This document shows positions 10,613 through 22,745 of a DNA stretch of 64,000 nucleotides, in pieces; positions within the stretch are counted from its first letter, which is position 1, and each line of letters starts with the position of its first letter. The position numbers and the translations under genes were made by a program. Below the pieces are notes generated by a model. That model had not been told where the DNA came from. It searched no databases and saw only the letters and a list, made by a program, of their open reading frames with translations. The stretch is from Pterobdella sp. o SKG-2022 (Eukaryota; Annelida; Clitellata; Hirudinida; Piscicolidae): positions 14,556,030-14,620,029 of the forward strand of contig OZ038320.1 of the NCBI GenBank assembly GCA_964035795.1. Direction: 5' to 3'.

Positions 10613-11605
10613 ATCTCATATGAGATCAACAAGCACAAGTGTTAGCAAATGGGCTTTAACCGCATAGCATTGAAAAGAGTAGTTTGAAAATTTTAATTCA
10701 CTTTAATTTCATTTTTAAAACCAAAATATATAAATATTTTAAATTTATATTTTATACGTAAATAACATTTTTCAAAAAGTTTTAAAAAAATATTTTTTTT
10801 AACTATTAAGGCTTTTTCACTGTTTGCTCTAATATTCAACTAACAGAAAACGAAATTTCACATACAATAAAAAAACTTATCACTTTTTTGAAAATAAAAA
10901 TTTTCATTCATATTTGAGATTAATATATGAATAAATTATAGCTACGCTCAAAGTTACCGTGAATTTTTCCAAAATGTCCGTGGTCTAGCAGTGCATGGCT
11001 TGTTTTGGCATCTTCTTTGTTCATTTCTAGTTATAATATGTTTTTGAAGCTTGAAACGGACATCATTAGGAACTTGTAGAGGCCTTGAACAGTTGTAATC
11101 TTTGATTTGCTGTTGCCTTAATGCAGCGTTTTTGAAGAAGAATCGCCTAATTGCTCTTCTAAATGTGGGCATGCGTATCACTTTCCTCGTTTGACCAATT
11201 ATGGATCATTACTGTCATACCTAGTATTCTTGTAAATATTGGCCAATACCGAATTTAGCCTTTACTGTTGTGGCATATTTGCTTGCCCACCAATCGTCCT
11301 TATCCACTCCACACATTTTTGAGCTAAATGTTTCAAATACATTGGGCCGTGGAAAACTTATGGTCTTGTTGTAGGTTTTTGCTCTGATTTGAGAAGTTTT
11401 CATTACAATACAGGTTAAAGTTAGAGCAATAGCTTGAAGAACCACACAATGCCCAAAAATTGTAGCCAAATATCATTTAATATTGAAGATATAACCCTAA
11501 GGAATAAAAAAAGAATTGTATTTGAATAAATATTAACCAATAATTAGTAAAACTGTTAGATGTGAGTGATCTCATATGAGATCAATGGGCACAAACGGTT
11601 CAAGC
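10613..11605 (-). mobile_element. Internally deleted piggyBac element with both ends
   Basis: Both ends carry the subterminal palindrome TGATCTCATATGAGATCA (10611-10628 and 11571-11588). The outer ends read, inwards, CCATTTGCTAACACTTGTGC on the left (reverse complement, next to TTTAA at ~10656) and CCGTTTGTGCCCATTGA on the right. Transposase remnants lie between on the minus strand. The element is far shorter than a full piggyBac (about 2-3 kb), so much of the transposase gene is gone. Confidence 0.65.
10954..11469 (-). pseudogene. piggyBac transposase fragments (C-terminal part)
   Basis: The first piece (11469-11221) contains PNVFETFSSKMCGVDKDDWW, the conserved GVD.(H/D)D motif that carries the last catalytic Asp of piggyBac (DDE/D) transposases, then KYATTVKAK. 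The second piece (11181-10954) has RRAIRRFF and a Cys/Arg-rich tail (RRCQNKPCTARPRTF), a relic of the C-terminal cysteine-rich finger. The N-terminal half is missing. A related, more decayed copy is at 29.7-30.8 kb. Confidence 0.7.
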
Positions 11606-13520
11606 ATTGCTAGCCACTATTTGACATATCTTTTTATATACTTCCTAAGTTTATACATAAAGAAAAATCCAAAGAATTCAAAAGGAATGCTTGAAACTTT
11701 TTATATTTTCCATTTGAATAAAAAAGAGAAAACACTAGCAACAAAGTAGATTTAAAACAACAAGAAAAAAAGTTTAAGAGAGATGCACAGGTCACATTGT
11801 TAAGCGACCAAATCTACCTGTCACGGAAAAACTTGAAAATGCCTTCGACGCAAATAAAACAAAAGGAAGTGCAGGAACAAACACGAAACCGTCATCAAAG
11901 TAGCCTTGAAGCAAAGAACTGATCAACCAGTATGAAGCAAGAAGCACTGAACGAAAAAGATACTAAAGAGATTTTTGATTGAAAATTTAATCACATGGTT
12001 CACATGAAAACAACAAATTCAGTATTTAAATAATTAGTTTAATTTGGTAGAGAATTTTTTCGTCTTAGAAATTGACGGACATTATGAATTTCATTTGTCT
12101 TCTGCATTAATCCATATGCCGAAAAACCAAATTTGAAGAATAAAATGGAAACTCTAAATGTTTTAAACTTTTTGAAGTGTTTTTAGTTTTCAAGAGATTT
12201 TTGTTTTCGAAAAACTGTCATTGGGCCTGAGTCATGCTGTTTATAGCTCGTGTCCGGTATTTTTGAAAAAAACAACTGCCTTCAATCATTCTGAGTTCTA
12301 TGCAAAACTTAATTTTTAAAAGCATAACTGCTTGTATTTTTTTTAGTTCTTGTAGTAAATATACAGGTGTCTTATAAAAGCTATTCAAAAGTTTATTCGT
12401 ATGCGTGTCTCAATCTGATCCCTACTCTTAAACCAAAATACATAGATAAAAAGATTGATTGTTGGGTATATGGGTGTTTTGGTGAATTCTTCCTTATTAG
12501 TAACATTGGTGAATAAGCGAGCCATAAAAAGTTTTGCCAAAAGGGCACGTATAAACAGATAACTGGCTTGATGAATAAATGAATAAACGAGAATATTATG
12601 GTTGATGCTTATAAAATTGAAAATGCATCTTTCAAAAACAGAAGCTTATAGGCAAAGTGATGATAGTTTGATCAATCTTGTTTACTCACTGCAAATCACA
12701 TTGGCATGTTTTCAGAAGTACTTTATAGTTTTTGCAGACTTAATATATAAAAATGAATCATGATTATAATAATTATATGGAGCAAAGAAAGTATCAAATC
12801 ATAAAAACTCGATGCTTCTAAACTGGTTGATTCGTTTTCCCAAAGTAATTGAACTTACGAGCTTTTTTAAAAACAAAAGTAAATTATTTTAAATTTTGAA
12901 ATGCATCTTGATTCTTTAATAAAAGTTTTTTGAACCGAAATGACTGTATTTGAAAATTGAAGTTGCGTAATAAAATTGCAATGTTTGGTTAAAGAATGTT
13001 GTTCAAATAGTTATAACTTTACATCAGTTTTGATAAATTTTTTGAAACTTAATTATAAGTTTGACAATTTTACAGACAAACTGAATGCGTTTGAAAAGTT
13101 TATGAAATTTATATAGTTTGTCTTAGAGTTTTAAAACTCATAAAAAATAAATGGGTTCAACTACATGCAGTGATACTTTTAAAGAGGTTCTTGTAAAAAT
13201 CAATGAGGATGTTTCGAAAGATTATTACAGGTGAGTGTGTCTCAATGCAATAACGTCGTTTGTTCGCAAATTAATTTAATGAATATTTAAAAATTTTACT
13301 CAGTTAAATGAACAGTAAAATTGGAAAAAAAAACCTTTAAAAACATTAAGTCAAATTGTTTAAAGAAATAAAAATTTTTTTTTAAGAATATAAGCTCAAA
13401 AACTGTAACTTTCATATATTAACGTTTGAGTAGTTTTGCCTAGTATAAGCCTACTTTCCTTCTACATAGCCACTTTGCAAACAACACTCGTATTTTTCTA
13501 GAAAATAAATGTATTACATT
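11606..13520. other. AT-rich, no supported gene
   Basis: A less AT-rich patch at 11780-11960 has no continuous frame. Nothing else is recognisable. Confidence 0.3.
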
Positions 13521-13522
13521 TG

Positions 13523-13690
13523 TGTGTGCTCCTTTAGCTCAGTGTTTGAGCATTAGACTAATTATTTAAAGATACCGGGTTCAATCCCAAGTGGACCGAC
13601 AATTAGTAGTCCACATGGAGTAGCACCCTGTGAAACCAATCAATTGCGCAACTGAAACCCCAGATAGGGGTGATCAAATGATCGATATAT
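13523..13690 (+). mobile_element. tRNA-derived SINE, body type B
   Basis: The head has an A box (TTAGCTCAGTGTTTGAG), an anticodon-arm-like GCATTAGACTAATTATTT and a B box (GGGTTCAATCCC), the internal RNA polymerase III promoter of tRNA-derived SINEs. The body reads CACCCTGTGAAACCAATCAA then GCGCAACTGAAACCCCAGAT. The same body appears in reverse at 41155-41228. The head is shared with the SINEs at 21529 and 37751, which carry another body. Confidence 0.8.
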
Positions 13691-13699
13691 TTTTGTTCT

Positions 13700-13732
13700 T
13701 TTTATTTGTGTGTATGTGTGTGTGTGAGGTAA
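13700..13732 (+). repeat. GT-rich microsatellite
   Basis: TTTGTGTGTATGTGTGTGTGTGAG directly follows the SINE. Confidence 0.7.
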
Positions 13733-14420
13733 AAAAGGAGAGAAAGCTATAGTGGATGTGCGAGGTTGGAGTGGAGTGAGGATAAGATGGATGTGCGAAG
13801 CTGGTGTCACTCAATAGTAGAATTGTGTCACCCAAGTTAAACAATGTATTTATATTTAAGTTTTTTTTGTGAAAAACATGTTCTATATGTTTTCAAATTT
13901 TATTAAAATAAGCACTCAACATTTGTTCAGTAATTCACCATTAATGTTCATAGTTTTTTAAAAAACTTATTTTTTCGAGGATTGATTTAATTACTCTTGA
14001 AACTTAATGAATGAAATTTCGTATGAGAAAATTATATTAATTGAACAACCCGTAAATTTGCACCTAAATTAGGGAGAATTATAAAATTTTATTTAAAAAT
14101 GGATTCATGATGATTTAATAGAAAATTTTGATAAACTTTTCTAAGCCCTGAATCTTTCGAGCGCCATCAAAAGTGTAGAGTTAATGGTATTAGGGCGCGA
14201 GAACAAAAATAAGTCTATTATGCATTTCTTATTTTTTATGGATTCAATGATGAAAATTTTATTCAAATGAAATTCATATTTGAAGTTTTGGAACTTAAAA
14301 GAAAAAAAAACATTAACTAAACTTTGCTTATTTTTTAGCTTGAAAATTTCATTTTTAATTGATTAGATCAAACTCAACTGTATTGGCAGCTTCACAGGGC
14401 TCAACGAGAAGTGATGAGAA
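13733..14420. other. No gene seen
   Basis: A purine-rich patch at 13735-13850 is followed by AT-rich DNA up to the minisatellite. Confidence 0.3.
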
Positions 14421-14424
14421 GCAT

Positions 14425-15645
14425 GATTGGTGAAGAGCACAAAAGAGTGGAGGCATAAGTTGATAGGGCATGAGTGGACAGGGGCATGAATAGATGAGGG
14501 CATGAGTTGATGGAGGCATGAGTGCATGGAAGCATGAGTGGAGGGAGGCATGAATAGATGAAGGCATGAGTGGGAGGAAACGAATGAAAAGTGGTATGAG
14601 TAGATGGAACATGAGTGTACGGGAGAATGGAAAGATGGTAGCATAATTGGATGGGGCATGACTGGATGAAAACATGAGTGGATGGGGGCACAAGTGAATG
14701 GACCATGAGTGAATTAGGACATGAGCTGATGAGAGCATGAAATGATGGGGGCATGAAAGGATGAAGGAATCAGTGGATGGAAACATGAGTTGATGGGGAC
14801 AGGAGTGGATGGGTCAATAATGGATGGGGGCATGAGTGGATGAGAACATAAGTGGATGGGGAAGTGAGTGGATGAAAACATAAATAGGTGGAGGCATGTG
14901 TGGATGAAAGCATGAGTTGATCAGATGAAAAAAGTATGAGTGAATGGCAGCATGAGTGGATCGGGGCACAAATGGCTGAGGGCATAAATTGATGGGAGCA
15001 TGAATTGATGAAGGCATGAGTTGATAGAGTCTTGAGTAAATGGAGGCATGAGTAGAAAGAAAAATGAATGGATAGAGGCATGAGTGGATGGGAACATGAG
15101 AGTATAAGGGCATGAGTGGATGGGTGCATAAGTTGATGACGGCGTGAGTGGATGAGTGGATGGGTGCATGAGTAGCTAAGAGCTTGAGTAGATGGGGGCA
15201 CGAGTGGATGAGGGCATGAGTTAATGACAGCGTGGTTGGATGGAGCATGAGAGGATGAGGGCATGAGGGCATGAGTGGAGGGAGACATGAGTTGATGACG
15301 GCGTGGTTGGATGAAGGCATGAGTTGATGAGGGCATGAGCTAATAGAGGCATGAGTAAATTGTTTCATGAGTGGAAAGAAACATGAATGGATAGAGGCAT
15401 GAGTGGATGGGGTCAATAATGGATGAAGGCGTGAGTGGATGAGGACATGTATAGATGGAAGCATGTGTGGATGAAAGCATGAGTTGATCAGACGAAAAAA
15501 GTATGAGTGGATGGCAGCATGAGTGGATTGGGGCACGAGTAGCTGAGGGCATGAGTTGATGGGGACATGAGTTGATGAGGGCATGAGTTGATGGGGGCAT
15601 GAGTTGATGAGGGCATGAGTTGATGGGGGCATGAGTGGAGGAGAT
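14425..15645. repeat. 16-bp minisatellite, roughly 75 copies
   Basis: The unit is close to GCATGAGTTGATGGGG, repeated with a 16-bp period and many point changes. Because 16 is not a multiple of 3, every minus-strand frame reads the same 16-residue pattern (MPPSTHALINSCPHQL), so long open frames appear in all three frames without being genes. Internal landmarks (a GATCAGA.GAAAAAAGTATGAG variant at 14919 and 15486; GGTCAATAATGGATG at ~14811 and ~15410) show larger segmental duplications within the array. Confidence 0.95.
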
Positions 15646-16280
15646 CATGAGGCACGTCTTTTTTTTAGTTTTTGTTCTCAATAAAACTTTCTGAAGTAGA
15701 TTAAATAAAAAACTCTACTAAGTCGTTTGTTAAAAATGAAAACAATGTTCGAGTGCGCACGGAACCTTTCAATAGCTGTTCTGAGTTTTTTCTCAAATTA
15801 TTCTAATTATTCACTCTTCGGCTTTGTAAAAATCGAGTATTCCTCGTTCGATAACTGTTCTAGTTCGGTTTTCCAAAAATTTATAAAATCTAAAATAATA
15901 AAACTTTAATCCTGGCGAAAAAATCATGAAAAAATTGGAAATCTTCAAGTTGAGATTGCTTCTCAAATTAATTATTGCAAATTAATGTAAGACAGGTTAA
16001 GCAATGTTTTTGAACAAAATTCACAATACAAACTTATGATTACTTTTTCAAAACAATTTCAAAAATTGACCAGTAATAAAATAAAAAAAGTTCAACTGGG
16101 AAATTTGAAGAAATCGAACAAATAAAAGTTGTCGAGAGTTCAATGCTTTACAAAAATTTTTTTGTCTGGCATTCCAATCTAACTTAATTTAATTTTTTTT
16201 TGAATAATTTGTATGAACAACATCTTTCAAAAACTTCAATAAAAAACTTAAAATCTTTTCAATTTTTTTTTCAATTTTAT
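15646..16280. other. AT-rich, no gene seen
   Basis: It may include the 5' end of the Penelope-like copy that follows, but no boundary is visible. Confidence 0.3.
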
Positions 16281-18060
16281 TTAATCTTTTGCAAAACGGG
16301 CCATTCACTATGAAGACCCAATAATCAACCTCTCTTCTTTCAAAAACCTCAAGTTAGAAGAACTTAAAAGAGGTCTTAACCATGTTTTTGTCAACAAGCA
16401 CAAGGATACTGAAAGGAACCTGGTCTTGGGGTCGGAATTTTCAGCGGAAAAAGTGGATGATTACATACGGAACGATGAGAGAGAATTTTTTTTTATTGAG
16501 AAAGATAAAAAATTCACTCGCTAAAAACATTCAAAGAAAGACACTTTCTAAATACTTAGAGACGAGTTAAAACCTTGATTTCTCAATTCTGACAAGAGAA
16601 ATGGACTCCAGTGTGGTCATTTAGGACAAATTGGACTACCAAAAAATGGCTCAAAAAATGATCGACAAAGGGGTTGAAGGTTCTTCGCCACTGCTAAAAC
16701 ACGAAAATATAAAAAACTTTTTGACATAAATAAATAGACTTTGAAAATACGGCCTATAATTGATTTTTCAGGTACCTGTTCTTACAACTTGGGTAAATTT
16801 CTGGCAGAATATTTGCAACCACTTGCTAAAAACCAGTACACGATGTCGAACATGCAAACTTTTCCTTCATTAATAGATAACTTTCCTCCGCTACAGCCAG
16901 AGAATGGCTCGTACGACATTGAACCCCTGTTTACGAACGTGCCGGTGAAAGAGACGATCGAACTGAAGCAGTTTATGAAGAGAAGAAATTCCATTTTTTA
17001 TGCTCCACACAAGTTAGTTTTATGTTATTGCTTAAGCCACAACGAATAATTTGTTCATAGCTAATGGGAAGTTTTAAAAGCAAATCGATGGTATGTCAAG
17101 GGAGGACCGTTATGGGTGATTTTCGTTGGATGCTTTCTCAACTATATGGAGAAAGTAGTTGGGCCACGGAATCCTATTTTTTACGCAAGTTACATTGATG
17201 ACACATATGCCAGAAAAAAGAAGAATGGGAAGAACAAACTGTGCAACACCCTTAACTCCTTTCACAACAAAATTAGATTTACAATAGAAAAAAAACCAAC
17301 AATGTTTTTTGACACTCATATTTCCAGGAATAGTAATAGTACCCTTGCCCTCAAAGTTTTTCAAAAAAGAACCAAATTGTCTTCGCATTTTTCATCGGCG
17401 ATTCCAAAGCAATATAAGAGAAACATGATTAAACGAGATCTGGTCAGAGCTAGTAGAATTGGATCGGATTTCAAACGAGAACTGGAAGTTGTGAAGAAAA
17501 AATAAAAACAGGCAAACTTTCCATATAAATTCATGATTTCCACAAGAAAGCAATTTAAAACTGAGAAAAAAAAGTGCCTTATCCCAGAGTGGCTCCAAGA
17601 AAGCAGGAAGATGATTCACTTCAAGATTCCATTTTGTCCAAAGAATGAACCCTGCATTTACAAATATGTTAAGAAATTGAAATTGTTCACTAGCATTGAA
17701 ATTAAGTTCTCGTTTTTTGGGTGGCACATGCGATTAAAGCCTTATTTTCCTTCAAAGATAGGAATACCCATGTTCATGATGTGATTTATAAAGAAGAGTG
17801 TAGTTGCAAGAAAACGTTTATCGACGAGACCAAGAGAAATGCTACCGAGCACAATGCAAAAAATGGCACATCAAAAGCGGCCAAACACGTTTTCAAAAAC
17901 TTTCCTCATGAACTCGAGTGGAAAGTACTAAGCAAAGCCCCGGATAATTAAAAAAAAAGGGAAATTTTGGCAGCATATTTCATCAAAATTTAATTCATCT
18001 TTCTACGACCATAGAGACATTAAAAACCTTTTGTTATTTATAAATAGAATTACATAATTA
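16281..18060 (+). pseudogene. Penelope-like retroelement, family A copy 1: RT plus GIY-YIG
   Basis: A broken but collinear coding region. It opens with an N-terminal region (LEELKRGLNHVFVNKHKDTE) and RPIIDFSGTCSYNLGKFLAE. Next come motif A, SYDIEPLFTNVPVKETI (about 16910), motif C, YASYIDDTYA (about 17190), and the thumb AIPKQYKRNMIKRDL. At the end is a GIY-YIG nuclease stretch, HDVIYKEECSCKK.FIDETKRN (17776-17945). Stops and frameshifts separate the blocks, so it is inactive. The coding end (NLLLFINRIT) matches the end of the copy at 48.4 kb. A hammerhead-like motif follows at 18188, inside the terminal sequence. Confidence 0.85.
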
Positions 18061-18187
18061 TTTCAAATGTTCATTTACCTATTACTGTCCTTTTATTTTA
18101 ACTTCAATTTGATTGTACTTAAAAAAAAAATTTCCAATTTTATTTTATCTATGGTCAGTATAAAAACGATGGTGTCTGAATTTTAAG

Positions 18188-18227
18188 GTACTTGATAATG
18201 TTACTTCATATACGAAAAGCTTTGTAC
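18188..18227 (+). ncRNA. Hammerhead-ribozyme-like motif (copy 1), helix II degraded
   Basis: GTAC (helix I, 18188-18191) is followed by core UUGAUAA, an extra U, a hairpin region, then GAA, the palindrome AAGCUU (18217-18222), U as the putative cleavage-site base, and GTAC (18224-18227), which pairs with the first GTAC. Compared with the hammerhead core CUGAUGA, C3 and G8 are both changed to a U-A pair. The helix II arms keep only about two pairs. Confidence 0.5.
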
Positions 18228-18850
18228 TTAATGAAATTATTTTCGTGTTTAAATAATTTGCAACATTCTTTTAAATTCATTGATTTTATCACTTGATGTG
18301 TTCAAAACACCCTTCTCATGCAACGGCTTCAGTATTTAATATACTGCCATCTTAATTTAGTTTTTCTATGAACACGAATTTTCATTACAAGAAGTTATTT
18401 TTTTTTTAATTTGAAAAAAAAGTTCTGAGCATACAAGAAAAATGAAATTAGCCAACCTTATTTTTCCAAAGTATGTAAGGAGACAAACAAATGGCAAGCC
18501 TATAGGTGCACGCAAACCTTTTAAGGCAGCCTCCATTCGCATGCACGCTTACAACGCAATGTGCAAGTTGACGAACAAATGGCAATGTAGAAAGTAACAA
18601 ACGACTGAAAGAGTGAAAAATGAGACGACGTATCGGTCTTAAATGATGGTGCATTTTTACGGGTGTTTGCAATCATTTGAACAATTACATTTAAAACTAT
18701 TTTATTGAAATATTTCACATGATTAAACTTTTTTAATTAATGATTCATTTTTTATTGCAAAAATTTTTATGTATATGAAATTCAAACTTTTACAATATAA
18801 TTATAACAGCAAAAATAATAATGATAATAATAAAAGCAAAAATAATAATC
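18228..18850. other. No supported gene
   Basis: A GC-richer block at 18450-18670 has short minus-strand frames but no motif I recognise; it may be a repeat. Confidence 0.3.
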
Positions 18851-18856
18851 TTATAA

Positions 18857-19045
18857 CATCAATTTATGGAATAAATTTAGTACATTTATTGAGCAAAAGT
18901 AGCTAAAATTTTCGGTAGCATGCTAACGTATTATGGTAAGGCTATACTTTTCGAAAATTTTAGCTACTTTTGCTCAATAAATGTACTAAATTTATCCCAT
19001 AAATTGATGTTGAAGACTGTTGATGTTGCTTATAAGTACATTAAG
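18857..19045. mobile_element. Foldback MITE with long inverted arms
   Basis: The left arm (about 18857-18914, starting ACATCAATTTATGG) and right arm (about 18957-19016) are near-perfect reverse complements, around TTTAGTACATTTATTG and AAAAGTAGCTAAAATTTTCG. The ~42-nt loop contains GTAGCATGCTAACGTATTAT. The right side continues to AGTACATTAAGATGTCTC, shared with the copy at 2455. No gene is inside. Confidence 0.75.
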
Positions 19046-21528
19046 ATGTCTCTAACAAGTTAATCTTATAAAAATAATATGATGGTAATGAGAAGAGATG
19101 TTACTTTGAAAAATTAAGTAAGTTGATTGCCAATGTTTTGAAATTTTTTAAAAAAGTGAAAATATAACTAAAGGAGTTTTAAAAGTAACCATTTTTTATT
19201 CAAGAAAAATTCAGCAAAAGTTTATCTATAACTTGTGGCTTGAAATGATTTTTTGAAAAATATCAACTATGAGCTTAAAAATTAAAAGTATTAATAATTA
19301 TGCAGAAAAAATTTTGAAATCGAAAAAAAAGTTCCAAAGGAAGTCCTCATAACGGATTGAAGTTTCGAAAATATCTGACAACTGATTTGATCGGATGGCC
19401 ATATTATAACAACTATGGAGCTGAAAACCATTGAAATATTTTTGAAAATTCAATTCAAATTGAAGTTTTAAAAATATTAATAATTAAAATTAAAAAATTT
19501 ATTTTATTTTATAATGCAAATAAGTTATCGAATAAAGCTAATACAAGCAAAATGGAGTTGTCGATGAAGATAGTGGCCACAGCAAAAGAGGATTCAGAAG
19601 AAAATAGGTAAATGGTGGTAGTACAATAAGTTATATTTCTATCAGTAATAATTATCTAGAAACTAACAATAAGAACAAAATAATATTTGATATGAATAAG
19701 GTCAAAGACATAAAAGAAATTATAAATGCAAGAAAAAATTTTTGAGATATAAAAAATGATTTTTCACAATGATGATAAAACAGTATTCCATTTTTCTTAG
19801 TTTTATTATAATGTTTTGACAAATTAAAGTTTCTAATAGAAGGAAAAAAAGGCTTTTTGCGGTTAAGCAAGAGTGCGCCCCTCAGAGGCAAACTGAGGTT
19901 GCAAAATCCAGCACTGGGTCACACTCTCTTCAAAATGAGATTAGACACCAGAAAAGATTCTTTTGAATTTGTGGCCTTTTAAGCTCGTCAAAAAAATCAT
20001 GAAATATAAAATGTTTTTTAAAAAATTTCGAAAATAAAGTTTTGAAAATTGTCAGTAAGAAATGTTACTTCAAAATAATCAAAATCCTAATAGTGAGAGG
20101 CATTCTAATGAGAAAGGAAACTAAATATTGCTTCGAAAAAGTACTTAGTAAGCCTTGTTTTGAAGAAATTCAGAAAATAATAGTAAATCCTACAAGGAAA
20201 ATGTTCAGAAGAGCTATTTCAATATGATAACAACTTTAAATAAATAAAAATATAAATGAATTTAATTTTCGTTTGTATTCGTCAAAAATGGAAGGTTTTA
20301 AAGATACGCTTAATACACTAAAAAACTAAAATTTTTGAAAAATTCAACTTTGCCATGATTCATTAGTATATTTTTATATACTAATGAATTATGTTCAATG
20401 ACCACATGGCATTATAAATGCTCTCAATGAGTTTTAGCTGATTGATTGTAGCTTTAAAAAAAAGTGAAAACAGAACAATGATGAGGGACTTGTGAGCTGA
20501 AATCATTCTGAATATTTTCGCAATCCTTCTAAAATTGTATAATGTAATGACAAAAATAATTAACTTAACACCTATAAATAAGCATTCATTGACGAATGCA
20601 TTTATAAAGAAACTTTGAGACAGCGCCATCAAGTATTATTGCCTTTAATAGTGCATAATTTCTGGTTGGAAGAGAAGAATTAGATATTGAAGAGTCAGAA
20701 AACTGTTAAAAATTAAACACTGAACAATTTAGCAGTCGATATTGTTTGATAGTGAATACTTTTGGGAAATTTAATTAGAACTCACTCTGAAAAGTTTTTA
20801 AAAATCAAAGCTTTGATTCAATAGTTTGCCTCAAAACTTATTGACGAAATAATTTGAAACGTTTTTTTTTTAAAGTTTTTAGTAAACATGGAATATATGA
20901 ATGCAATCAAACCATTGAACATCAATTGTCGATTTTGGTTTAAGCCTTCCAAACGTACCATCGAATTTTAGTTGCTCTCTGCCACATAGTAAATAAATAG
21001 ATGACTAGTCCAAATTCTCAAAAATGATAACGAAATCAAGTATTTTTTCAAATATAAATAAAAATTTTTATTTGCAGTTATTGCCAATTAAGTTCAACAT
21101 TTCAACATTAAAAATTCGATGAACAAGTCAAGCCAGGAGAGTAGCAATGAACAGGAGTCAACTAATCTCGAAATATTGTGAATTATTTCTATATATTCAA
21201 TATTATAAAGAAAAATTAATGCGATCATTCAAAGGTATTTTAGCGTTGAGTAGATGGATAGTAGATGTAATGCATTCTGCGAAAAGCATTATAATGACGA
21301 TTAATGATGTTCAGCGTTCATTTGTGCTTTTCGATCTTTTCATAATCTGCACTTAGTTTATATCAATATGCTTGTTAAAAAAAGCTTTGTGTATTCATTT
21401 CTTATGAATATTCATTAAAAATCGAGTTTATAAAATATTTGAAGAATGTTGCTGACTTTGTTTTCGAGTAGTCAAACATTTTTAATGGTTTCGAACTTCA
21501 TTTTTATAAAACCTTGTCAAATCATTTT
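19046..21528. other. About 2.5 kb without a supported gene
   Basis: The DNA is AT-rich. A less AT-rich patch at 19865-19990 (GTGCGCCCCTCAGAGG, then CACTGGGTCACACTC) could be repeat-derived but matches nothing else I can find in the window. Short open frames are not protein-like. Confidence 0.3.
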
Positions 21529-21691
21529 ATTATAGCTCAATGGTTGAGCATTAGACTAATTAGTTACCGGGTTCGATCTCGCGTGGGCCGACTATTAGCA
21601 CCTGTTCCAAAGTGTGTTTTCGCTACATTAAATTTGTAGCAAGCTCTTTGATCTATAAGGAAAAGCGCTTTATAAATACCGCATTACATTA
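21529..21691 (+). mobile_element. tRNA-derived SINE, body type A with ATTAC-rich tail
   Basis: A box TATAGCTCAATGGTTGAG, B box GGGTTCGATCTCG, then a body ending in GGAAAAGCGCTTTATAAATA and CCGCATTACATT. The element at 37751 has the same head, body and tail. The tail resembles the short 3' ends that SINEs borrow from CR1/L2-type LINEs (established for many SINE families; partner not identified here). Confidence 0.8.
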
Positions 21692-22450
21692 AATGACCAA
21701 ACCACATTGTTCCAGCCAAATATACGATGTTTTTATGAGATGCTTTCCTATTTAAATAAAAAAATAAATTAAGAAAGTGAGATCTTGCGAAAGATTTAAT
21801 GAACACAAGAGCTTTGGTACGTTCATTGCAACTCCAAACATAGACACATAAACATGAACTAAAGCTTGATAAATATTAATTCAAGTAAAACTTTCATAAA
21901 TTATTAAAACTAGCTTGACTGAAACTTTATTCTAAGTTAACCTAATTAACTATTCTAAAAAATCATTTTACCTTTATTGTAACTTGCTAAACTAAGAACC
22001 AACTCAGCTTGTGCATACGTATGCAGGGGAAGAGCTTCTTTGTGTTAAAACTACAAAATATGTAAAGTTACTCATAAGTGTATTTTTCGAATCAAGCACA
22101 AAATTCTAGGATGTATATTCTTTAATGTTAATATATACATAAATTGAGAAAAAAAGTTTTTCTCCTAAACATAAGGTGCTTGAATTGATATTTTAATCTT
22201 TTAGTTTAGTTATAATCTCGGTCGTATTTAAGTTTTGCTTTTTATGCTTTGATATAAATTATTTTGCAAAAACTACGATCTGCCCATCATGTTTATCGCT
22301 TTAATTTTTATGGAAAACTGCGATAATATTTTGTCTATACTTTCATACAACTGACTTTAAGAGTTTATTGGGTTAATTAAAATCTCGAAATTTTTCAAAA
22401 AATAATCATATTTGAAGTATTTTTCAAATGAAAAACCTTAATTATTTTAC
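21692..22450. other. AT-rich, no gene seen
   Basis: Nothing recognisable on either strand. Confidence 0.3.
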
Positions 22451-22454
22451 ATTT

Positions 22455-22745
22455 CCACTAGCGTTGTTATTCGTGACAAGGGAGATATTACTCAGAAGCA
22501 CTGACTGCCACATTCTGGCAAGCCCACGTTCAGTGCTAAGTTTTTCTGTGATAATTTGATTGAGGCCACTTGGATAAGTGACGTGAAGGGGGTTGTACCT
22601 TTTTGAATTTTATGTCATTAGCTTTTTAATGTATTGGACACCAAATTAACTTTAGTTTTGTGTTTTCAGCCCTGGTGTGTAATTGAATCTGGTATTTCTG
22701 GATTTGATCTCTGAAGTCGTTAACCATCACGCTAACCGAGCCGTT
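22455..22745 (-). mobile_element. Probable second tRNA-derived SINE family
   Basis: Read on the minus strand from 22743, GGCTCGGTTAGCGTGATGG is A-box-like and, about 40 nt later, CCAGATTCAATTACACACC is B-box-like. A less AT-rich body of about 220 nt follows. A short (CAA)n run flanks the head. There is no second copy in the window to confirm a family. Confidence 0.4.

Noticed and set aside
13523..13600. tRNA gene
   Set aside because: A and B boxes are present, but the acceptor stem does not pair and a SINE body follows; the same head recurs at 21529 and 37751.
14425..15645. Possible CRISPR-like array
   Set aside because: The units are contiguous 16-bp tandem repeats with no unique spacers, in a eukaryotic genome.
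14355..15681. Seven overlapping Ser/His/Pro-rich open frames on the minus strand
   Set aside because: They are the same 16-residue pattern read in three frames of a 16-bp minisatellite; not genes.
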